The position numbers and the translations under genes were made by a program. A DNA stretch of 46,449 nt, taken from contig DIUW01000010.1 of assembly GCA_002423125.1 (NCBI GenBank), positions 79,178-125,626 of the forward strand, read 5' to 3'. Under the pieces are notes generated by a model that saw only the letters and a list, made by a program, of their open reading frames with translations, did not search any database and was not told the DNA's origin. The first letter of the stretch is position 1. The number at the start of each line of letters is the position of its first letter. The DNA comes from Legionellaceae bacterium UBA6148. GTDB lineage: Bacteria; Pseudomonadota; Gammaproteobacteria; Legionellales; Legionellaceae. Below, in pieces: positions 9,502 through 17,381 of this stretch.

Positions 9502-9873
9502 GTGAAACAACATGCCCAACGCTTTTTAAAATTAGTCGAAGAATCCAAACAGCGTATCAATGAAATAGCGCCACAAACTTTACAGGAAAAAATAAATCAT
9601 GGCGAGCCTATTTTTGTCATTGATGTGCGCGAGGATCATGAATGGCCATCCGGACATATTCCTACGGCAATCCATATGAGCAAAGGAATCATTGAGCGTG
9701 ATATTGAAAAAGAAATTTCATCACCCGATGCGCAAATTGTCGTGTACTGTAGCGGTGGATTTCGTTGTGCGTTGGTTGCTGATGCGTTACAACATATGGG
9801 TTATCGCAATGTTTATTCATTAGAAAGTGGCCTGCAAGGCTGGGTAAATGCTGGGTTTCGCGTTGAAAGGTAG
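9502..9873 (+). CDS. Rhodanese-like sulfurtransferase
   Basis: Single-domain rhodanese of 123 residues, likely cytoplasmic, transferring sulfur through a cysteine persulfide. The domain motifs are complete: IDVRE near residue 40, SGHIPTAIH at 50-58 and the active-site loop CSGGFR with Cys at residue 83, closing with GLQGWVNAGF. I prefer the GTG at 9502 because GAGGAG lies 7 bases upstream (9489-9494). A TTG at 9487 would start inside that ribosome binding site. The N-terminal helix of about 25 residues is an extension outside the core fold. Neighbours give no clear pathway. Confidence 0.87.
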   Translation: MKQHAQRFLKLVEESKQRINEIAPQTLQEKINHGEPIFVIDVREDHEWPSGHIPTAIHMSKGIIERDIEKEISSPDAQIVVYCSGGFRCALVADALQHMGYRNVYSLESGLQGWVNAGFRVER

Positions 9874-9902
9874 GTTGGGCAACGATGCGAGTAGCACCTC
9901 AG

Positions 9903-9931
9903 CTTGTACCGCAAGGATCGCGCGGTACAAG
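9903..9931. terminator. Perfect 10-bp inverted repeat between convergent genes
   Basis: CTTGTACCGC (9903-9912) and GCGGTACAAG (9922-9931) form a perfect stem with a 9-nt loop between the converging rhodanese and small secreted-protein genes. The following bases are A/T-rich but not a T-run, so a bidirectional terminator is likely rather than certain. Confidence 0.5.
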
Positions 9932-9945
9932 AATTAAAATCAGAC

Positions 9946-10191
9946 TTATTGTATGAAAAGCACTGGCTTTCCTACAATCGGTTGAGTATAAACACCGCTG
10001 TCATATTGCTTCCAATTTTGTGCGGGCTTAATATCACACTTAACTGAAACCATATGCCATCCTTTTCCGTTGCAATTAGGTTTATAGTTAACATGATGAT
10101 GCTTCATCGCCCATGCGGCCTGTGTTGAGACAAGCAACACGCCCGCTATAGCAGCGACACCTAATCTAGATAAGCTTGATTTGACTTTCAT
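9946..10191 (-). CDS. Small secreted protein, unknown function
   Basis: An 81-residue exported protein: basic N-terminus, hydrophobic core AAIAGVLLVSTQAAWA, and a likely signal-peptidase site after AWA (about residue 28). The mature part is only about 53 residues, starts with a His-rich stretch (KHHHVNY) and contains two cysteines 13 residues apart that could form one disulfide in the periplasm. AAGGAGAG precedes the ATG and a near-consensus promoter lies upstream (10246-10273), so the gene is almost certainly real. No family recognised. DsbB and a TlpA-like protein elsewhere in the window show that disulfide chemistry is available. Confidence 0.75.
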   Translation of the reverse strand: MKVKSSLSRLGVAAIAGVLLVSTQAAWAMKHHHVNYKPNCNGKGWHMVSVKCDIKPAQNWKQYDSGVYTQPIVGKPVLFIQ

Positions 10192-10245
10192 GTTGTACTC
10201 TCCTTGTATTATTTTATTCGAACTGATTTTTTTTAGTTCATTGTG

Positions 10246-10273
10246 AGTATAGATAACTTTTTGGAATTTGCAA
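10246..10273 (-). promoter_or_regulatory. Sigma70-type promoter for the 81-aa secreted protein
   Basis: On the minus strand, TTGCAA (10273-10268), a 16-bp spacer and TATACT (10251-10246) lie about 55 bases before the start codon at 10191. The match to consensus is good and placement in the gap after rep supports independent transcription of the small gene. Confidence 0.5.
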
Positions 10274-10279
10274 AACAGA

Positions 10280-12280
10280 CTACGGGCCTAGTAAATTTTT
10301 CAAACCAGCCAAATGTGACTGAGCCAACGCTTTTGAACGCTCTTCATTGGGTTCTCTCTGTTGACCAAACCATTCAATACTATTCTCCGGTAGTTCATCT
10401 AAAAACCGACTGGGAAGGCATTCTCGCAATTCACCTTCGCGTCGTCTACGCCTTGCAAGTGTTAGGCATAACGTTTTTTGGGCGCGTGTTATACCGACGT
10501 AAGCCAAACGTCGCTCCTCTTCTATTTGATCGTCTTCGATACTGACTCGATGCGGGAGTATTTCCTCTTCCATGCCAACGAGGTAAACGTGTGGAAACTC
10601 CAGTCCTTTTGACGCGTGCAATGTCATTAATTGGAGCGTATCGGCATCGTGCTCATCCGATTGCTCGAGGATATCAATTAGAATCAGTGTATTAATCACA
10701 TCAGACAATTGACTTCCTTCTTTTTTTATCAATAACCGCTCAATCCAAGCTAATAATTCCCATACATTATCCATGCATTTTTGTGCTTTACCGGGAGTAT
10801 CACACTGCTCATACACGTACGCCTCATATTTGCTGTCATCCACCATTTCACGTAAAACCGGTAGAATAGGTTCTTGCTGGCAGCGTTGCTTGATTGATTC
10901 AAACCATTGTTTAAAGCTTTGTAATAATGCACGAGGTTTATCGCTGATATGTTCAGTGAGTGCAATATGATCACAGCAGGTATATAAACTTTGATTTCTT
11001 GACTGTGCATAACGCCCCAAACCCTCCAGTGTGGCTTCACCAATGCCACGTTTGGGGGTGTCAATGACTCTTAAAAAAGCCGCATCATCTGACTCATTAC
11101 ACAATAATTTTAAATAGGCGAACACGTCTTTAATTTCTTTTTTTGCAAACCACGATTGGCCACCACTGATGTGATAAGCGATGCTATGATGGCGTAATGC
11201 TTTTTCGAATACTCGCGATTGATGATTACTTCGGTATAAAATTGCATAGTCACCGAACGTGTTGCCAAAGCGTAATTTATGGCTAATCATATCCGCAACA
11301 ACTTGATCGGCCTCGCCTTGCTCATCACTGCAACACAATGCACGTATCATTTCACCCTCGCCCAATGCACTCCATAATTTTTTAGTCATTAAATGCGGAT
11401 TATTTTGGATGAGATGGTTGGCCGCATGAAGAATGCGACCTGTTGAACGGTAGTTCTGCTCGAGCTTGATAATATGCAATTGAGGGTAATCAATCTGCAA
11501 TTGGGCTAAATTTTCAGGTCGTGCCCCACGCCATGCATAAATGGATTGATCATCGTCGCCAACGACGGTAAATCGTGCGCGATCGCCAGTGAGCAGTTTC
11601 ACCAAAACGTATTGACAGGTATTTGAATCTTGATATTCGTCAATTAACAAATGCCGAATTTTATTTTGCCAATACTCCAAAACACTCGGGTACTGGTTTA
11701 ATAAAAATACAGGCAATCGAATTAAATCGTCAAAATCAACGGCGTTATAAGCTTGTAATGATTTCTGATAGCGTGAATAGATCGCAGCAGATTCGCCGTG
11801 GCGAGCCGATTCAGAAGGGCGGTTGGATACGTCTTCTGGCGTTAACATTTCATTTTTCCAATGCGAAATATGATGCTGTACTGCCAGTAAATAGTCGCGA
11901 TCATTGGCCTGGCCTTCGGGCAAAAGTCCTCGCAGCACATGGAAACAGTCTTCGCTATCAAAAATAGTAAATCCGGGCTTTAATCCTACGGTCACGGCAT
12001 CTCGTTTCAAAATGGTTAACCCTAAGGCGTGAAACGTTGCGACCTTTAAGCCTCGACGTGTTTTTGACGGCAGGACTAAAGCCACTCGCGCCCGCATTTC
12101 ACTAGCCGCTTTATTGGTAAACGTAACCGCATATATCGTATTGGCGGCATATCCACATTGCTCGATGAGGTAGGCTATTTTTTGGGTAATCACGCGTGTT
12201 TTACCGCTTCCAGCGCCGGCTAAAACGAGTAAAGGGCCATCAATATAGTGTACGGCTGCCATTTGTTGTGGATTGAGCAT
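10280..12280 (-). CDS. rep: ATP-dependent DNA helicase Rep
   Basis: Superfamily 1A 3'-5' DNA helicase that helps replication forks past protein roadblocks. It has 666 residues (E. coli Rep 673) and strong similarity throughout: N-terminal LNPQQMAAV Q-motif, Walker A AGAGSGKT (Lys27), TFTNKAA, DEYQDSN, GDDDQSIYAWRGA, QNYRS, and near the C-terminus LMTLHASKGLEFPHV and EERRLAYVGITRA. The pattern of motifs and residue-level match fit Rep better than UvrD or PcrA. The stop lies 88 bases upstream of the secreted small-protein gene on the same strand. Confidence 0.96.
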   Translation of the reverse strand: MLNPQQMAAVHYIDGPLLVLAGAGSGKTRVITQKIAYLIEQCGYAANTIYAVTFTNKAASEMRARVALVLPSKTRRGLKVATFHALGLTILKRDAVTVGLKPGFTIFDSEDCFHVLRGLLPEGQANDRDYLLAVQHHISHWKNEMLTPEDVSNRPSESARHGESAAIYSRYQKSLQAYNAVDFDDLIRLPVFLLNQYPSVLEYWQNKIRHLLIDEYQDSNTCQYVLVKLLTGDRARFTVVGDDDQSIYAWRGARPENLAQLQIDYPQLHIIKLEQNYRSTGRILHAANHLIQNNPHLMTKKLWSALGEGEMIRALCCSDEQGEADQVVADMISHKLRFGNTFGDYAILYRSNHQSRVFEKALRHHSIAYHISGGQSWFAKKEIKDVFAYLKLLCNESDDAAFLRVIDTPKRGIGEATLEGLGRYAQSRNQSLYTCCDHIALTEHISDKPRALLQSFKQWFESIKQRCQQEPILPVLREMVDDSKYEAYVYEQCDTPGKAQKCMDNVWELLAWIERLLIKKEGSQLSDVINTLILIDILEQSDEHDADTLQLMTLHASKGLEFPHVYLVGMEEEILPHRVSIEDDQIEEERRLAYVGITRAQKTLCLTLARRRRREGELRECLPSRFLDELPENSIEWFGQQREPNEERSKALAQSHLAGLKNLLGP

Positions 12281-12331
12281 GAGACGCCTATTTAAAAAAA
12301 TGAGGCGAAGTATAACAATAATCTGGCCAGG

Positions 12332-13675
12332 TTAAACCAAGTATGTCTTAATATGCGTTTTACGATAGGCCATGAGATGGCAGGTGATCGTCTTACCAAC
12401 CAGCGTTAATGAGGTGGCTATAGCCGTTCCTAATATTCCAAAAAAATAAGTCATGATGACGCAAAATACGAGAAGTGAAACTAACTGAATGATGGAAATG
12501 GTGAGCATTATTTTTTCATATCCTGCGTATGTAATGACGGTTGTTGCCGCTTGGGAGTATGCATTGATGATGAAGCCGATGATTAAGATGTGTAATATGG
12601 GATCTGCTTGAAGATAAATGAGCCCAAAGTGACGGAGTAGTGTTTTTGAAAATGCATAAATCCCTACCCCGACGAGTAAAGTAACGATCATAGAATATTT
12701 ATTGAGCTGGCTAATTTTCTTTTCTAATTTTATTTTCCCCTCTTCGGTATTGAATAATTCACTGACTTGAACCGTCAATAAAGAATATAGATTTTGAGGA
12801 ATAATAATAAGAAAGGAGCTAATGGTGAGTGCTGCGGCATATAAACCGACAGAGTCTTCACCGGGTGAAACAATCTCCACAATAATTAAATCAAGGCTGA
12901 AAATAATGAATGAAATAAGGCCATTTGCGGCCATGCGGACGGATACGGTGACCCAGTCGGGTTGAATTGAATGAGAGCGTTTTGAGCGCAGAGCGTTTGA
13001 AATAGTCATGAAAAGGTAGGGCATCTTTTTTATAATAAATAATATTACAATGAAGATTAAAATAGAAAAGGATATAAACAGAACAGAGATGAGTGAGTAG
13101 CTATCAAAGGTTATGTTCAGCGTTGAAACAATAATCATGAAGACGCATGTTGCCAAGAAATAGACCATATTTGAAATCATTTTATAAAAAACAGGATGAT
13201 CAGCGCACAGAAGATAGCTCGCCAGGAGGCTTAAAATAGACGCTAGAGGAGCTATCCAGAGCATATAGATGGTTAAATGATAGGTGCGAATGTCCTTAAT
13301 GTGCCAAATATGGAGCGCATGCATAATTAAATAAGACGTGATAGCGACTACAATACAAATAGAGAATGAAACGCGAATAATATTAATATTCCATTTGATA
13401 TAGTTTTGTAGGCTATGGTGATCATGAAGACGTAAATAGCGGGACATAAATCGTTTGGACGAATTATTTGTACCCAACAAAGTAAACGATGTGATGACGC
13501 CTAATACTCTGATTGCAATATTAAAATCACCATAGAGGGATGGTTTTAAGTAGTGGGCTAAAATGATATTAAAAATGTATTTTGAAAGATAGCCGAATAT
13601 TGCCACGGCCATGACGTAAAAAATAACATCACTTGTTTTAATGTGGGATAATAATTTTTTTATTTTTATCAACAT
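12332..13675 (-). CDS. Polysaccharide/lipid flippase-like membrane protein
   Basis: Polytopic protein of 447 residues with roughly 12-14 hydrophobic segments, resembling O-antigen or teichoic-acid flippases of the MOP superfamily (Wzx/MviN-like). It probably moves a lipid-linked saccharide across the inner membrane. AAGGAT precedes the ATG at 13675, and the next residues MLIKIKKLL fit a flippase N-terminus, so I reject the longer in-frame start at 13753. Base use is visibly more A/T-rich than in the flanking rep and typA genes, and no glycosyltransferase or polysaccharide gene lies next to it. Both suggest acquisition as a single gene. Substrate unknown. Confidence 0.72.
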   Translation of the reverse strand: MLIKIKKLLSHIKTSDVIFYVMAVAIFGYLSKYIFNIILAHYLKPSLYGDFNIAIRVLGVITSFTLLGTNNSSKRFMSRYLRLHDHHSLQNYIKWNINIIRVSFSICIVVAITSYLIMHALHIWHIKDIRTYHLTIYMLWIAPLASILSLLASYLLCADHPVFYKMISNMVYFLATCVFMIIVSTLNITFDSYSLISVLFISFSILIFIVILFIIKKMPYLFMTISNALRSKRSHSIQPDWVTVSVRMAANGLISFIIFSLDLIIVEIVSPGEDSVGLYAAALTISSFLIIIPQNLYSLLTVQVSELFNTEEGKIKLEKKISQLNKYSMIVTLLVGVGIYAFSKTLLRHFGLIYLQADPILHILIIGFIINAYSQAATTVITYAGYEKIMLTISIIQLVSLLVFCVIMTYFFGILGTAIATSLTLVGKTITCHLMAYRKTHIKTYLV

Positions 13676-13781
13676 TACGTATCCTTGCTCAACGCGTCGC
13701 TTAGCGTAACATTTTTTATCATAATAAAGATGGAAATATATTGGCAATAGCAATCTTTAAGCAAAGTTGCGATTTATGCGG

Positions 13782-13787
13782 TATAAT
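13782..13787 (+). promoter_or_regulatory. Probable -10 element for typA
   Basis: A perfect TATAAT sits 49 bases before the typA start in the gap between divergent flippase and typA genes. No good -35 box is visible at 16-18 bp, so the promoter assignment rests on the -10 alone. Confidence 0.4.
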
Positions 13788-13835
13788 CCCAAAACGCGCA
13801 GTATATATTCTTGAACGAAAACACGAAGGTCCCTA

Positions 13836-15662
13836 ATGATTGAAAAAATACGTAACATCGCCATTATTGCTCACGTTGATCATGGCAAAACAACTTTGGT
13901 TGATAAATTATTACAACAAACGGGTACGTTGAATGAACGCGCACCTAAAGTTGTGCGATTAATGGACTCCAACCCTTTAGAAAAAGAACGTGGCATTACA
14001 ATTTTAGCCAAAAATACCTGTGTTCATTGGCACGGACATCAAATTAACATCGTTGATACTCCAGGGCATGCTGACTTTGGTGGTGAAGTGGAGCGGATCT
14101 TGTCGATGGTTGACAGTGTGTTGTTATTGGTCGATGCGGTCGATGGGCCTATGCCGCAAACACGGTTTGTTACGCAAAAAGCGTTTGCACGTGGATTAAA
14201 GCCCATTGTAGTGATTAATAAAATCGACCGACCTGGTGCTAGACCGCATTGGGTCATGGATCAAGTATTTGATCTGTTTGATAATTTGGGCGCAACGGAT
14301 GAACAACTTGACTTTCCTGTGGTCTACGCATCTGCGTTGAACGGTTTTGCTAAGCTTGATCTGGATGACGAAGCATCCGATATGAGTGCATTACTGCAAA
14401 CCATTGTTGAGAAAGTTTCTGCTCCCGATGTGGATGAAAATGGTCCATTCCAAATGCAGATCAGCTCCTTAGATTATTCATCTTATGTTGGAACAATTGG
14501 TATCGGACGAGTATCACGGGGTCAAATTACAACGAAATCACCCATTAAAGTCATTGACAAAGAGGGCAATGTTCGTTCAGGTCGAATTTTACAATTATTA
14601 GGATTTAAGGGACTGGAACGTGTTGAGCAAGAGAGTGCACGTGCCGGTGATATTATTGCCGTGACGGGGATTGAAAATCTACATATTTCCGACACCATCT
14701 GTGATCCAAATCAAGTTGAAGCACTCCCACCCTTAACCGTTGACGAACCAACGATCAGTATGACGTTCCAAGTGAACGATTCACCATTTGCGGGTCAGGA
14801 AGGTAAGTTTGTGACGACGCGAAAAATTCGTGAACGCTTAGAAACCGAGCTTTTGCATAACGTTGCGCTACGAGTTGAAGACACCGATGATTTGGATCGA
14901 TTCAAAGTATCGGGACGTGGTGAGTTGCATTTATCCATCCTCATTGAAACCATGCGTCGTGAAGGTTATGAGATGGCTATCTCCAAACCAGAAGTTATTT
15001 TCACAAAAGAAGGTGATCAATTACTCGAACCATACGAGCGAGTAACCATCGATATTGAAGAAGGTCATCAAGGCGGCATCATGGAAAAAATGGGTGAACG
15101 TCGTGGTGAGCTACAGGCCATGGTGCCGGACGGTAAAGGACGCGTGCGGTTGGATTATGTTATCCCAACACGAGGCTTAATTGGTTTTCATACGGAATTT
15201 TTGTCCAGTACTTCCGGTACGGGTTTGATGTACCATGTTTTTGATCATTATGGTCCGGCATTTAAAGGACAACTTGGTCAGCGCAATAACGGTGTCATGA
15301 TTTCAAATTGCCAAGGAACCGCTCGTGGCTTTGCATTGTTCAATTTACAAGAACGCGGCAAGTTATTTATTGACCCGCAAACGCCGGTTTACGAAGGGAT
15401 GATCGTTGGTATTTACTCGCGTGATAGTGACCTCGTCGTCAATGTCACAAAAGAAAAGCAGCTCTCTAACGTACGTGCTTCTGGAACAGACGAAAATATC
15501 GTATTAGTTCCAACGATTAAATTCTCACTTGAGCAAGCGCTAGAATTCATTGACGATGATGAGTTAGTTGAAGTCACTCCGTTAACGATTCGCCTGCGTA
15601 AAAAAGAGTTGCATGAAACAGAGCGTAAGCGTACGGCGCGGAGTGGTAATTCCGAGGGATAA
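13836..15662 (+). CDS. typA: Translational GTPase TypA/BipA
   Basis: Ribosome-associated GTPase of the EF-G/LepA superfamily involved in ribosome assembly and stress adaptation. The 608 residues match the usual length. The G1 motif AHVDHGKTT is at residues 12-20; the DTPGHADFGGE (G3) and NKIDRPGAR (G4) motifs follow. The typical GRGELHLSILIE and RGLIGFHTEF stretches of the C-terminal domains are also present. AAGGTCC precedes the ATG. nadK begins 6 bases after its stop, with its own ribosome binding site overlapping the typA stop, so the two are probably co-transcribed. Confidence 0.97.
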   Translation: MIEKIRNIAIIAHVDHGKTTLVDKLLQQTGTLNERAPKVVRLMDSNPLEKERGITILAKNTCVHWHGHQINIVDTPGHADFGGEVERILSMVDSVLLLVDAVDGPMPQTRFVTQKAFARGLKPIVVINKIDRPGARPHWVMDQVFDLFDNLGATDEQLDFPVVYASALNGFAKLDLDDEASDMSALLQTIVEKVSAPDVDENGPFQMQISSLDYSSYVGTIGIGRVSRGQITTKSPIKVIDKEGNVRSGRILQLLGFKGLERVEQESARAGDIIAVTGIENLHISDTICDPNQVEALPPLTVDEPTISMTFQVNDSPFAGQEGKFVTTRKIRERLETELLHNVALRVEDTDDLDRFKVSGRGELHLSILIETMRREGYEMAISKPEVIFTKEGDQLLEPYERVTIDIEEGHQGGIMEKMGERRGELQAMVPDGKGRVRLDYVIPTRGLIGFHTEFLSSTSGTGLMYHVFDHYGPAFKGQLGQRNNGVMISNCQGTARGFALFNLQERGKLFIDPQTPVYEGMIVGIYSRDSDLVVNVTKEKQLSNVRASGTDENIVLVPTIKFSLEQALEFIDDDELVEVTPLTIRLRKKELHETERKRTARSGNSEG

Positions 15663-15668
15663 AAAAAT

Positions 15669-16556
15669 ATGACCAAACAACGATTTTCGCGCGTTATTTT
15701 ATACGCGCGGTCCTATCGTGCGAATCCTGGCGTGAATGACACGCTCAAGCGTTTGGTCGCATTTTTAACCACGTCGTATCCCGTTGAGATCTATGTCGAC
15801 GGAGAAACGGCAATCCATTTTGCGATGGATCTTCCGGTTTTGTCGCAAGATGCTATGGATAGCCGACATGATTTGATTATTGTGGTGGGTGGTGATGGGA
15901 GCCTGTTATCTGCGGCACGTATGGCGATTAACGTTAATGTCCCTGTCACAGGGATAAGTCGCGGCCGATTGGGCTTTTTGACAGATATTTCTCCAGACGA
16001 TCTCGAAGTGCAATTGGGTGCTATCCTCCATGGCCACTATGTGGAAGAACATCGATTTCTACTACAAACACGGATTTATGATGACAAACATACCTATTTT
16101 CAAGGTGACTCATTAAATGACGTCATATTGAGCCGTGGTAATGAAACTCATCTAATTGAATTTGACGTGTATATTGATCAGCAATTTGTAAGTCACTATC
16201 GTTCTGATGGTTTGATTTTATCAACGCCGACCGGATCCACCGCGTATGCTTTATCGGCTGGTGGACCTATTATGCATCCTCAGCTCAATGCGATGGTGTT
16301 GGTCCCCATGTTTTCGCATAGCCTCAGTTCGCGCCCGTTAGTTTTTCACGGAGATTGCCAGGTCGATATTAAAATCAGCCAAACAAATGAGCATGAAGTT
16401 CAATTAAGCTGCGACAGCCATGAATCACGACGAGTTAAACCAGGACAACAAATCGTTGTTGAAAAAAACAAACAACAACTGCGCTTGCTGCATCCAAAAG
16501 AATACAATTACTATGACACGCTACGAATGAAGCTCGGCTGGGGCTCGAAGCCTTAG
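15669..16556 (+). CDS. nadK: NAD kinase
   Basis: Phosphorylates NAD to NADP. The protein is 295 residues (E. coli 292). The catalytic GGDGS motif is at residues 74-78 with Asp76. The LNDVILSRG motif follows, then the diagnostic DGLILSTPTGSTAYALSAGGPI block around residues 184-204. A GAGGGAT ribosome binding site lies 8-14 bases upstream, overlapping the typA stop. In many gammaproteobacteria nadK is followed directly by recN; here a minus-strand toxin-antitoxin pair separates them, its end converging on nadK with only 15 bases between the stops. Confidence 0.96.
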   Translation: MTKQRFSRVILYARSYRANPGVNDTLKRLVAFLTTSYPVEIYVDGETAIHFAMDLPVLSQDAMDSRHDLIIVVGGDGSLLSAARMAINVNVPVTGISRGRLGFLTDISPDDLEVQLGAILHGHYVEEHRFLLQTRIYDDKHTYFQGDSLNDVILSRGNETHLIEFDVYIDQQFVSHYRSDGLILSTPTGSTAYALSAGGPIMHPQLNAMVLVPMFSHSLSSRPLVFHGDCQVDIKISQTNEHEVQLSCDSHESRRVKPGQQIVVEKNKQQLRLLHPKEYNYYDTLRMKLGWGSKP

Positions 16557-16571
16557 GAGCTGTGTAACTGC

Positions 16572-16865
16572 CTAAGCGACTTGTTTGAGTGGCACAATTT
16601 TACTAATGTTTGCCGCATGCTGATGAACAACAACCCAAATGTCATATTGTGATTGTAAATTAACCCACATATCAACGCTAGTGTTGAGTAGTTTAGATAG
16701 CCGTAGCGCCATTTCAGGACTAACCCCGGCACGCTGGTTCAGCAATCTGGATAATGTTGTTCGCGTAACACCGAGACGCTTAGCTGCCTCACTGATTGTC
16801 AAATCAGTGTTGTCAATTAATATGTCTTTTATAATACTCCCCGGATGCAATGGTTCATATATCAT
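16572..16865 (-). CDS. higA: HigA-type antitoxin (XRE family)
   Basis: Antitoxin of a HigBA module, 97 residues. It carries a helix-turn-helix of the XRE/Cro type (LTISEAAKRLGVTRTTLSRLLN, about residues 21-43), preceded by the family hallmark PLHPGSIIKDIL. The C-terminal SVDMWVNLQSQYDIW is also characteristic. It should neutralise the adjacent toxin and repress the operon. I chose the ATG at 16865: GAGGCG lies upstream and it begins 11 bases after the toxin stop; the TTG at 16880 has no support. Toxin-first gene order is as expected for higBA. Confidence 0.92.
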   Translation of the reverse strand: MIYEPLHPGSIIKDILIDNTDLTISEAAKRLGVTRTTLSRLLNQRAGVSPEMALRLSKLLNTSVDMWVNLQSQYDIWVVVHQHAANISKIVPLKQVA

Positions 16866-16876
16866 AATAGTTCGCC

Positions 16877-17155
16877 TCAATGGTAATCCAAATAGTCAAC
16901 CAATGTGGCTTCTTTTCCTTCAAAGGAAAATATTATTCGCCAATTGGCATTCACAGTTACGGAATAATGCTTGTTGAGCTGTCCTTTTAATGGATGAAAT
17001 CGCATGCCAGGCAGATCCATGTCTTCAGGTTGCGCGGCAGCATCCAGTAACTGAAGAATAATCTTCAGTTTTGTTTGGTGTTTCGTCTGAATTCCAGACG
17101 TAATGCCATTCTGAAAAAAGAAACGCAGCCCTTTATGTTTCCAGATCTTTATCAT
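16877..17155 (-). CDS. higB: HigB-type toxin (RelE/ParE superfamily)
   Basis: Ribosome-dependent mRNA interferase toxin of the HigB family, 92 residues. It starts MIKIWKHKGL and keeps the family blocks PEDMDLPGMRFHPLKG, YSVTVNANWRIIFSFE and the terminal LVDYLDYH. It precedes higA on the same strand. The start at 17155 is fixed by homology to the conserved family N-terminus. No clear ribosome binding site is seen there; the reading frame stays open upstream to 17287, and a strong GGGAGGG lies further up in front of a six-codon ORF, a possible leader. The coding sequence looks intact, so the toxin is probably functional. Confidence 0.92.
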   Translation of the reverse strand: MIKIWKHKGLRFFFQNGITSGIQTKHQTKLKIILQLLDAAAQPEDMDLPGMRFHPLKGQLNKHYSVTVNANWRIIFSFEGKEATLVDYLDYH

Positions 17156-17381
17156 GTGTATAGTGTGGCGTAACGACTGACGTAGTGCAACTGTTAGAGG
17201 CATGAAGCAGTCATTCCCTCCCTGAAAACTTCTGGCAGATAGACCTTGCTGTCTCGATCGTCGATGTGGGCGGGAACTGCTGGGCATGAAGATTTTGTCG
17301 GGTTATACTAGGACTATACAGGAAAGGCGTCGGTCTCTTGTTGAGATAGCCGTGCACTTTTACACTTCCGAGGGGATGCAT

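Noticed and set aside
9474..9502. Promoter for the rhodanese from a perfect TTGACA at 9474-9479
   Set aside because: No -10 element lies at 16-18 bp; that position falls on the ribosome binding site and start codon.
10243..10545. Plus-strand 100-aa ORF
   Set aside because: Antisense to the 3' end of rep, with no ribosome binding site.
17296..17325. Possible SOS (LexA) box upstream of recN
   Set aside because: ACAG is present but the matching CTGT half-site is not at the required distance; only half of the palindrome fits.
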